Of a stretch of DNA of 13,662 bases, positions 7,481 through 13,662 are shown piece by piece. The stretch comes from Chloroflexota bacterium (GTDB lineage Bacteria; Chloroflexota; Limnocylindria; Limnocylindrales; CSP1-4): assembly GCA_003158495.1 (NCBI GenBank), contig PMJT01000210.1, positions 7,238 to 20,899 on the forward strand. The letters are read 5' to 3'. How positions within the stretch are numbered: the stretch's first letter is position 1; each line of letters starts with the position of its first letter. The position numbers were made by a program, and so were the translations under genes. The notes beneath the pieces were generated by a model that made no database searches, was not told the DNA's origin, and worked only from the letters and a program-made list of their open reading frames with translations.

Positions 7481-9922
7481 GTGGCGCGCCCGCCCCGGGT
7501 CCCAATAGCGAATCTCGTACGCTACCGCGCGTCGATCGCGGTCGTGGCGTTATGGCTGCCGGCCTTCGCCGCGGGCCTGTGGGGCTACTACGCGGAAGAG
7601 CGTGCCTTCCAGACCCCTCTCGAGGCGGTCACGTACGTCTGGCTGCCGATGCTGATGTTCGCGGCCTTAGCCGCCGGCGTCGGAGGGCGCCCGGCAGCGC
7701 TTCTCTGGTCCGTCGCGATGCTCGATGTCGAGGTCGCGTTCCTGGGGGTCGGCCAGTTGATGGTCCTGCCCTTCGTAGTAGCGGTGCCGTTGATCGGCGT
7801 AGCGGTCGCGGCGCGTCGGGTTCCCGTCAACAGATTGAAGATCCCCTACGTCGCGGCGTGGATGGGCAGTTCGGCCGGGGTCGCGTTCGCCACATTGCGG
7901 TCGCTGGATCAGACGGCACCGTCGGGGATTGCGGTCATCCCGCTTTTCATGTTCATCGATGCGGTGGCCCTGGCCATGTTATGGCGGCTGGATAACGGCA
8001 GGCTGCGGGCCGTAAACGCGGCCGCCGCCGCCGAATCGCGCGTCCAGGACCTGCTGAACGGGGTCGACCTCGTCGCGGTGAACGTGGGCTGGGACTCGCG
8101 AGTGGACTATGTGAACGACTTCACACTTCGGCTGACCGGATGGACGAGGGACGAGGTCATCGGCTGCGATTGGTGGGATACCTTCGCCGCTCCGGACCGT
8201 CGCGACGCCGCCCGCGCCAGGTACAAGGACATCGTTACCGGTCGGATCGTAATGGAGGACGAGAGGGAGAGCAGGATCGTCACGAAGGCCGGTGACGTGC
8301 GGCTGATCCGCTGGAGTCACGTGACACGCCACGACGCCGACGGCAAGGTGGCCGGCGTGGCGAGTATCGGCGAGGACATCACGGCGGCCAGGGCGGCCGA
8401 GAAAGAAGCCCGGCGCGACGCCGAGCTGCTGTCCAAGCTGGTCGTCAGCTCGCCGCTGCCGACGGTCGTCATGGACCTGGACCGGGTCGTCCAGCTATGG
8501 AACCCGGCCGCCGCCGAGTTGCTCGGCTGGCCCGGGGAAGAGGTTCTCGGCAAGCGTATCCCCGCCGGCGTGTACGCCAACGATCGGTGGGCGGTCGCGC
8601 GTACCTTCGCGCGGGCCCGCAAAGGGGAGCCGCTCGACCACGAACTGACCGACCTGGGCCGTCGAGATGGACAGAAGGTCCGGGTCCGCCTGTACGGCGG
8701 CGTCCTTCTGGATCGAGATGGCGCGCCGATGTCTGTTGGGCTCCAGGCGGTCGATGTCACGCTCGCGGTAGCCATGGAGGATCAGCTGCGAGAGGCTCAG
8801 AAGATGGAGGCGATCGGCCGGCTGGCCGGCGGAGTCGCCCACGACTTCAACAACAGCCTGACGGCAATCGGTGGCTTCGCGGCGCTCATCGCAACTGGAT
8901 CGAAAGAGCCCGAGACGCGCGAGGCGGCCGAAACGATCCTGGGGGCATCAAAGCGGGCGGCGGACCTCACCCGCGAACTGCTGGCGTACTCGCGCAAGTC
9001 GATGCTGATGCCGCAGGTCATCGACGTGAACACGCTGATCGGTTCGGTGCGGCCGATGCTGCCTCGCCTCCTTGGCGAGGACATCTCGGTCATCATCGAG
9101 TCCCGCGTGCCCGAGGCGATGGTCCGCGTGGATCCGAGCGGGCTCGAGCGCGTGATCGTCAACCTGGCCGCCAACGCCCGCGACGCCATGCCCGGCGGGG
9201 GACGCCTGACCATCTCGACGGACAGGCGCGTCGAAGAGGCGACGGCCGATTGGCGCGGCGGCTCGCAGGTGGTGATCTCCGTCGTCGACACCGGCGCCGG
9301 CATACCCGCGGCTCTGCAGTCGAAGGTATTCGACCCGTTCTTCACGACGAAGCCCGTCGGCTCCGGGACGGGCCTCGGGCTTGCCATGGTGAAGGGCTTT
9401 GTGGTCCAGTCCGGCGGCAAGGTGGCGCTTCGGTCCGAGGCCGGGCGAGGCACGACCATCGAGATCGCCCTCCCTGAGGTCGTTGAGGGCCGCAGGCCCG
9501 TGGCGATCGACGGTCAGCATCCGGACCTGCGCGGCGGAAGCGAGACGATCCTGGTGATAGAGGGCGAGCCGGCCGTGGCCGGCGTCAGCTTCCAGGTGCT
9601 AAGCCGAAGTGGCTATCGCGTCCTGCTCGCCGACGGCGGCGAGAGCGCCATCGGTCTCTTGCGCGGCCATACCGGGCCGATAGCTCTGCTCCTCGTAGAC
9701 GTCATCCTGCCGGACATGCGCGGGCCGCAGCTGGTCCAGGTCGCAAGGGCGGTGCACCCCGAATCGGCCGTGCTCTTCGCTTCCGGCTACTCGGCCGACT
9801 CGTTTGCCTCCCGGGTCGACCTCCCGCCCGAATTCAGTCTCATCGCGAAGCCCTACGAGCCGGAACAACTCTTGCGCCGCGTTCGTGAAGCCATCGACGC
9901 CCGGACCGTCGCCGTCGACTGA
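7481..9922 (+). CDS. membrane hybrid histidine kinase with two PAS domains and a receiver
   Basis: This is a sensor kinase of about 813 residues. I chose GTG 7481 because GAGGG lies at 7472-7476; TTG 7427 or 7451 would only add a Gly/Pro-rich stretch. Residues about 15-170 hold five to six hydrophobic segments. Two PAS-like domains follow, at about 185-305 (YVNDFTLRLTGWTRDEVIG) and 315-430 (LWNPAAAELLGWPGEEVLG). The HisKA dimerisation helix has AHDFNNSL with His454. The ATPase domain has the N box NLAANARDAM (Asn565), DTGAGIP (Asp603), FDPFFTTK, and GTGLGLAMVKG. The C-terminal receiver (about 688-813) keeps the phospho-acceptor Asp740 in VDVILPD and Lys790 in AKPYEP. Its usual N-terminal acidic pair reads IEGEP, so the second acid is Gly. 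No DNA-binding partner is adjacent. The ligand and target are unknown; proximity to araB does not show a role in arabinose control. Confidence 0.93.
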   Translation: MARPPRVPIANLVRYRASIAVVALWLPAFAAGLWGYYAEERAFQTPLEAVTYVWLPMLMFAALAAGVGGRPAALLWSVAMLDVEVAFLGVGQLMVLPFVVAVPLIGVAVAARRVPVNRLKIPYVAAWMGSSAGVAFATLRSLDQTAPSGIAVIPLFMFIDAVALAMLWRLDNGRLRAVNAAAAAESRVQDLLNGVDLVAVNVGWDSRVDYVNDFTLRLTGWTRDEVIGCDWWDTFAAPDRRDAARARYKDIVTGRIVMEDERESRIVTKAGDVRLIRWSHVTRHDADGKVAGVASIGEDITAARAAEKEARRDAELLSKLVVSSPLPTVVMDLDRVVQLWNPAAAELLGWPGEEVLGKRIPAGVYANDRWAVARTFARARKGEPLDHELTDLGRRDGQKVRVRLYGGVLLDRDGAPMSVGLQAVDVTLAVAMEDQLREAQKMEAIGRLAGGVAHDFNNSLTAIGGFAALIATGSKEPETREAAETILGASKRAADLTRELLAYSRKSMLMPQVIDVNTLIGSVRPMLPRLLGEDISVIIESRVPEAMVRVDPSGLERVIVNLAANARDAMPGGGRLTISTDRRVEEATADWRGGSQVVISVVDTGAGIPAALQSKVFDPFFTTKPVGSGTGLGLAMVKGFVVQSGGKVALRSEAGRGTTIEIALPEVVEGRRPVAIDGQHPDLRGGSETILVIEGEPAVAGVSFQVLSRSGYRVLLADGGESAIGLLRGHTGPIALLLVDVILPDMRGPQLVQVARAVHPESAVLFASGYSADSFASRVDLPPEFSLIAKPYEPEQLLRRVREAIDARTVAVD

Positions 9923-9944
9923 TGTCGGGCCGGTCCGACCGACA
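9923..9944 (+). terminator. weak hairpin after the histidine kinase gene
   Basis: TGTCGG (9923-9928) can pair with CCGACA (9939-9944) directly after the stop codon. A competing 5-bp stem (GTCGG/CCGAC) uses the same bases. There is no T-tract. I see no gene and no clear promoter in the rest of the 185-bp gap up to 10107. Confidence 0.3.
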
Positions 9945-10107
9945 CCGAAACACCCGTCCGGTCGGCGATGGCGGAAGTTACCAGCGGCAGGGTGGGGCGG
10001 GCGTTCGAGCCGTGTACCATTCACGGGCCATTCATGGATCAGCCCCCGACTGTCCGGCGCGCCCGTAAGGCCTGCGTCGTGGTCGGGCTCTTCAGGAGAA
10101 GAAACGC

Positions 10108-11505
10108 ATGCCAAAGGTTGCCGGCTCCGTCAAGGAGCTCCTCGCCGCCCTCGACGGCATCGCGCGGATCGAGGGTGACCGCCTCGTCGTCGTCGACGAA
10201 GCCGGACTTCGGACGCGCGGCATCTACGATCTTGCCTGGACCGCCACGTTCAGCGAAGACGAAGCCACGGTTGAAGCCGCTCGCTGGATCGTCTGGGAAG
10301 CCAGCCAGGCCGTCGGCGCTCGCTCGGCGAGCATCCAGGAGCTGTACAAGGCCCGCTCTCGCGGCGAGTACGAAGGCATGACCGTCCCGGCCATCAACCT
10401 TCGCGCCCAGACGTTCGACATGGCGCGCGTCATCCTCGAGACGGCCCAGAAGAACGATAGTGCCGCAGTCATCTTCGAGCTGGCTCGGTCTGAGCAGACC
10501 TACACCTACCAGCGGGTGTTCGAATATGCCACGAGCATCCTGGCGGGCGCCGTCGCGGCCGGCTGGAAGGGCCCCGTCTTCATCCAGGGCGACCACTACC
10601 AGTTCAACGCCAAGAAGTACGCGACCGACCCGGAGAAGATGACCGAGGAGATCCGCAAGGCTTGCCGCGATGCCATCGCGGCGGGCTACCGGAACATCGA
10701 CATCGATAGCTCCACTCTTGTGGACCTGGGGCCCGAGATTCTCGACGAACAGCAGCACGAGAACTACGTCCGCGCCGCCGAGTTGACGGCCCTAATCCGT
10801 ACGCTCGAGGTCGACGGCGTCACCATCAGCGTCGGCGGCGAGATCGGCGAAGTCGGCAAGAAGAACTCGACTCCGGACGAGCTCAAGGCCTACCTGGACG
10901 GCTACCGCCGCGAGCTGGACTCCCGGGCGAAGGACGCCATCGGGCTGTCGAAGGTCTCCGTTGCGACCGGCACCAGCCATGGCGGCACTCCGCTTCCGGG
11001 CGGTGGTGTGGCCGACGTCGCCCTGGACTTCGGCGTTCTCGCCGAGATGTCGGTTGTGGCGCGTGAGTACGGTCTCTCCGGCGCGGTGCAGCACGGGGCC
11101 AGCACCCTGCCCGACGACATGTTCCACAAGTTCCCGGCGACGGGCTGCTCCGAGATCCACCTGGCCACGGGCTTCCAGAATGCCCTGTTCGACCACCCCG
11201 CCTTCCCGGCCGAACTCCACAAGACGATCGAGGAGTGGATCTACGCCAACTGCCAGGACGAGCGCAAGCCCGGGCAGACAGACACGCAGTTCGTGTACAG
11301 CGGCCGCAAGAAGGCGATCGGCCCGTTCAAGCGCCAGCTCTGGGACCTGTCGACCAAGGACGCGATTCTCGCGTCCCAGGCTGAGAAGGTGGACTTCCTC
11401 TTCAAGCAACTCAACACGCCCGGCACCCGTGCTCTCGTCGAGAAGTACATCAAGCCGGTCGAGTACCACCAGCCGCTGCCGGCTTCAGTGAAGGCGGCCC
11501 TCTAG
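10108..11505 (+). CDS. class II (metal-dependent) fructose/ketose-bisphosphate aldolase family protein
   Basis: It is a 465-residue TIM-barrel aldolase-type enzyme, likely cytoplasmic, that would cleave or form a ketose bisphosphate such as fructose 1,6-bisphosphate. The ATG at 10108 has AGGAGA eight bases upstream. The core begins near residue 90 (VPAINLRAQTFDMARVILETA). The expected active-site set is visible: GDH with Asp162 and His163, AAGYRNIDIDSS at 191-202, GGEIGEVG with Glu245/Glu248, GTSHGG with His291, and QHGASTLPDD with His329. The three histidines fit the zinc ligands of the family. Relative to ordinary class II aldolases (about 285-360 residues) it has about 90 extra N-terminal residues and a long C-terminal part (about 370-465). 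The exact substrate cannot be read; tagatose or other ketose phosphates are possible. It stands alone between a weak and a strong terminator, so it is probably its own transcription unit. Confidence 0.85.
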   Translation: MPKVAGSVKELLAALDGIARIEGDRLVVVDEAGLRTRGIYDLAWTATFSEDEATVEAARWIVWEASQAVGARSASIQELYKARSRGEYEGMTVPAINLRAQTFDMARVILETAQKNDSAAVIFELARSEQTYTYQRVFEYATSILAGAVAAGWKGPVFIQGDHYQFNAKKYATDPEKMTEEIRKACRDAIAAGYRNIDIDSSTLVDLGPEILDEQQHENYVRAAELTALIRTLEVDGVTISVGGEIGEVGKKNSTPDELKAYLDGYRRELDSRAKDAIGLSKVSVATGTSHGGTPLPGGGVADVALDFGVLAEMSVVAREYGLSGAVQHGASTLPDDMFHKFPATGCSEIHLATGFQNALFDHPAFPAELHKTIEEWIYANCQDERKPGQTDTQFVYSGRKKAIGPFKRQLWDLSTKDAILASQAEKVDFLFKQLNTPGTRALVEKYIKPVEYHQPLPASVKAAL

Positions 11506-11528
11506 GCTTCATCGTTCCGCAACTGCTC

Positions 11529-11556
11529 GAAGGGCGCCCCGAAAGGGGCGCCCTTC
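11529..11556 (+). terminator. intrinsic terminator after the aldolase gene
   Basis: A 12-bp perfect GC-rich stem (11529-11540 with 11545-11556) is closed by a GAAA tetraloop, 23 bases after the aldolase stop. The following bases TGATTTGG give only a short T-rich tail. It separates the aldolase from the methyltransferase gene. Confidence 0.85.
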
Positions 11557-11598
11557 TGATTTGGCAGACCACTGTGCGGCGACATCTGGGAGGGAATC

Positions 11599-12366
11599 GT
11601 GGACCGTTGGAAGTTCTTCGCCATCACACACGGCGACCACGTCGTCTGCAACCCGACGAGCATCGAGAAGCTCGATGAATTGATCGGCCCGCTTGATCTC
11701 GGCCCGGGGCCGCGGGTCCTGGACGTCGCATCCGGCAAGGGCGAGTTCATCGTTCGGGTCGCCGAGCGGTTCGGCGGGCCGGGTGGGCTCGGAGTCCACT
11801 GCGTTGCCGTGGACATCTCGCCGTTCTGCGTGGCCGACTTGACGGCGAAAGTCGCCGCTCGCGTCCCGGAGGCGGACTTCGAAATCCTGGAGATGGACGG
11901 GGCCGAGTATCGAGCCGAGCCGGCCGCGTTCGACCTGGCGGCGTGCATCGGCGGAAGCTGGGTGTTTGGGGGAAGCCGCGAGACTCTTCGGGCTCTCGCC
12001 GCTGCGACCCGGCCGGGCGGCGCCGTTCTCGCTGGCGAGCCGTTCTGGAAGCAGGAGCCCGCGGCCGAATACCTGGCCTGGTCCGGCCTGGAGCGGCCGA
12101 GCTTCGGGACCCACGCCGAGAACGTCGAAGCCGGAGAGGCCGAGGGGCTGGTTCCGCTGCTCGCGCTGGTCAGCAACGGCGACGAATGGGATCGTTACGA
12201 AACGCTGCAGTGGCGCGCTACCGCCAGGTATGCAGACTCGCACCCGGACGACCCGGATCTGGCCGAACTGACGACCCGCGTCGCGAAGAACCGGCACGAA
12301 TACTTGACCTGGGGTCGCGACACGCTCGGCTGGGCGCTGTACCTGTTCCAGAAGCCGCGTGGCTAA
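11599..12366 (+). CDS. class I SAM-dependent methyltransferase, substrate unknown
   Basis: The protein has 255 residues. The GTG at 11599 is preceded by GGGAGGG at 11588-11594. A Rossmann-type SAM-binding fold is indicated by motif I VLDVASGKGEF at 40-50, an acidic end of strand 2 at VDIS (71-74), an acidic EMDGAEY at 98-104, FDLAACIGGSW at 111-121, and the post-motif RPGG at 138-141. The N-terminus has a distinctive WKFFAITHGDHVVCNP (4-19), which I associate with a family of small uncharacterised bacterial methyltransferases. No membrane segment or signal peptide is seen. No neighbour suggests a substrate. Its stop overlaps the stop of the convergent minus-strand gene by four bases. Methyltransferase fold is a firm call; small-molecule substrate is inference. 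Confidence 0.88.
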   Translation: MDRWKFFAITHGDHVVCNPTSIEKLDELIGPLDLGPGPRVLDVASGKGEFIVRVAERFGGPGGLGVHCVAVDISPFCVADLTAKVAARVPEADFEILEMDGAEYRAEPAAFDLAACIGGSWVFGGSRETLRALAAATRPGGAVLAGEPFWKQEPAAEYLAWSGLERPSFGTHAENVEAGEAEGLVPLLALVSNGDEWDRYETLQWRATARYADSHPDDPDLAELTTRVAKNRHEYLTWGRDTLGWALYLFQKPRG

Positions 12367-13532
12367 GAGCCGGTTTCCTGGGCCTTGAGGGCTGCGAACA
12401 ACTTCGTGAGGAAGGCCCGGTCCGCGGCTGCGTCGCCGCCGTCGGTCCGCACGATGATCCCGACGTTGTCAATGATGAGCCAGCGGTACACCCAGCTACC
12501 CAAGGATCCGACCTCCGTCCACAGGACAGCCGATGGCCCGAGCGCTCCGTCTACGCCCAGCGTGTATGCCGGTAGAGCGCGGGCAAGGGCTTCGGGCGAG
12601 GGCAGCACGACGGCGCCCGCCACCGGCGAGGTGTACGACGCTCCGGGCGTCATTGCCGGGCACATGACCAGGCCGTCGGTGGCACCGGCGCCGCAGCCAA
12701 AGACGCTCGGCCCCGGGGCGCGAAGGCCGCTGGTCGGGCTCACCTGGGTCGTTGCGGCCATCACGTCCGCCACGCTCAGCGGGTGCGGGTCCGTGACCGC
12801 GTCGCCGCTCCACACGATGTCGTCGACGACGATCATCCTGTCGCAGATTGCCTTCTGGTAGCCGCACTGCCCGGCGCGCGGGTCGTGAACGTGGACGCGC
12901 ATGATCGCCGGGCCCGTCGTCGGCTGGCCTTTGTAGAAGAGGAAGGTCGTTACGCCCAACTGGGTCGTGGGCGTCCCGCCGGCCTCTGCGCTCACGTAGT
13001 TGAAACGGCAGCCGTCATCGACGAGCCAGGTCGTGGATGGGGCGCTTGGGTCCGCGTGGCCGGCCGGGCAGAAGGCAACCCCGACCGGCATGTTCAGCCA
13101 GGCGCCCGTCAGGAACGGCGTCGCGTTCGTTGCGGTGTCGCGCATCGCCAGCGCCGCGTCCCATCGAATGACCGGCTGGCCGTCGAACGTTGTTGGGATG
13201 CCGTCGGGGTAGCGGCCCGTCATATCCAGCGTCGGCCGCGGGCTCGAGGTGATGGTCCGCGCGGCGCTGGGGGCTGATGTGGGGATCGAACTCGCAGTCG
13301 GCGCGTTGCTTGGGCTACCGGCTGCCCGGCCCGGCAACGAGCCGATGACTCCGGCTGTCGCAACCGCCACGACCACAACCACGGCCGCGGCTGCCAGCCT
13401 CGCCAGGAGGCGCGATCGAGGCCGCGCCCGAGCCGCCAGCGGCTCCAGCTGCAGGTCCGTCTCGGCCCGGCGCTTCTCCTCGAGGAAAGCTGCGCGGATC
13501 CTGTTCTCGGTTCGATCGTCGCCGTCAATCAT
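12363..13532 (-). CDS. single-pass membrane protein coupled to a sigma factor, putative anti-sigma factor
   Basis: The protein has 389 residues. Its ATG at 13532 lies inside the end of the sigma gene, an 8-bp overlap that implies coupled translation. Residues 1-42 are charged and would be cytoplasmic (NRIRAAFLEEKRRAE). Residues about 43-66 form one hydrophobic helix. Residues 72-100 are a Ser/Pro/Thr/Ala linker, and 101-389 would lie outside the membrane. The outer part has six cysteines (155, 175, 223, 230, 280, 291), possibly disulfide-paired. The short N-terminal segment lacks the HxxxCxxC zinc motif of classic anti-sigma domains. Gene order and topology fit a transmembrane anti-sigma factor with a sensor ectodomain, but no sequence motif proves it. 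It could also be a membrane protein merely expressed with the sigma factor. I do not recognise the ectodomain family. Confidence 0.8.
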   Translation of the reverse strand: MIDGDDRTENRIRAAFLEEKRRAETDLQLEPLAARARPRSRLLARLAAAAVVVVVAVATAGVIGSLPGRAAGSPSNAPTASSIPTSAPSAARTITSSPRPTLDMTGRYPDGIPTTFDGQPVIRWDAALAMRDTATNATPFLTGAWLNMPVGVAFCPAGHADPSAPSTTWLVDDGCRFNYVSAEAGGTPTTQLGVTTFLFYKGQPTTGPAIMRVHVHDPRAGQCGYQKAICDRMIVVDDIVWSGDAVTDPHPLSVADVMAATTQVSPTSGLRAPGPSVFGCGAGATDGLVMCPAMTPGASYTSPVAGAVVLPSPEALARALPAYTLGVDGALGPSAVLWTEVGSLGSWVYRWLIIDNVGIIVRTDGGDAAADRAFLTKLFAALKAQETGS

Positions 13533-13662
13533 CTCGGAACTCTTCCCGCAGGCGTGCCAGGCCCGCTTTCAAGTGACCCTTTGTCGTGTTTTCGCTGATG
13601 TTCATTGCCCGTGCCACCTCCGCAACGGACAGCCCGCCGAGGTAGTGGAGGACGACGGCGGC
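13525..13662 (-). CDS. ECF-type sigma factor, C-terminal region 4 only (5' end outside window)
   Basis: The minus strand is open from the window end to a TGA at 13527-13525 and encodes the last 45 residues of a protein. They read as a sigma region 4 helix-turn-helix: AAVVLHYLGGLSVAEVARAM, then NISENTTKGHLKAGLARLRE. The pattern of a VLHYLGGLS helix, the AEVA turn and a recognition helix with NTTKGHL, then a basic LARLREEF tail, is the usual end of ECF/SigE-type factors, which bind the -35 element. Most of the protein, including region 2, lies beyond base 13662, so the group cannot be assigned. LuxR-type response regulators end in a similar helix-turn-helix, but the tail and the coupled membrane protein favour a sigma factor. 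Confidence 0.8.
   Translation of the reverse strand, partial: AAVVLHYLGGLSVAEVARAMNISENTTKGHLKAGLARLREEFRDD

Noticed and set aside
8497..9477. 326-residue + strand frame inside the histidine kinase gene
   Set aside because: It is an Arg/Gly/Pro-rich alternative frame over the PAS and kinase domains, which are unmistakable in the main frame.
9977..10020. TTACCA and TACCAT as a promoter for the aldolase gene
   Set aside because: The spacing is about twice the normal distance and neither element is close to consensus.
12385..12861. + strand frames opposite the putative anti-sigma gene
   Set aside because: The minus-strand gene has a coupled start, a membrane helix and a coherent ectodomain; the + strand frames have none of these.
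1..13662. tRNA or rRNA genes, CRISPR arrays, insertion sequences, phage or defence genes
   Set aside because: I found no direct-repeat array, transposase-like protein, RNA-gene signature or defence domain on either strand.

Overview
The window is high-GC bacterial DNA built around an L-arabinose locus. Reading left to right on the + strand there are two ABC sugar-transporter permeases (1-594, cut by the window edge, and 591-2186), a predicted lipoprotein (2186-3139), L-arabinose isomerase araA (3235-4743), L-ribulose-5-phosphate 4-epimerase araD (4792-5505) and L-ribulokinase araB (5563-7260). All six point the same way and are tightly spaced, with stop/start overlaps between the first three. 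A 13-bp perfect inverted repeat follows araB. The likely logic is import of L-arabinose (or its furanose form) through a YtfT/YjfF-type permease pair, then isomerisation to L-ribulose, phosphorylation and epimerisation to D-xylulose 5-phosphate for the pentose phosphate pathway. The ATPase and substrate-binding protein are not in view and probably lie upstream of base 1. No AraC- or AraR-type regulator is visible.

Downstream on the same strand are a membrane hybrid histidine kinase (7481-9922), a class II aldolase-family protein (10108-11505) closed by a strong GAAA-loop terminator, and a SAM-dependent methyltransferase (11599-12366). These look like separate transcription units. The methyltransferase converges, with overlapping stop codons, on a minus-strand pair: the tail of an ECF-type sigma factor (13525-13662, cut by the window end) and a single-pass membrane protein (12363-13532) whose start overlaps the sigma stop, in the position of an anti-sigma factor.

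The organism cannot be named from this sequence. High GC, frequent GTG/TTG starts with good Shine-Dalgarno sequences, a lipoprotein signal and Bacillus-like AraA/AraB sequences would suit a high-GC Chloroflexota or Actinobacteriota member; this is an inference of low certainty.

The most unusual item is the second permease. Beyond a normal YjfF-like core it carries an extra membrane helix and an extracytoplasmic domain of about 140 residues with four cysteines, and it is directly coupled to the lipoprotein gene. Otherwise the window is mostly recognisable metabolism and signalling.
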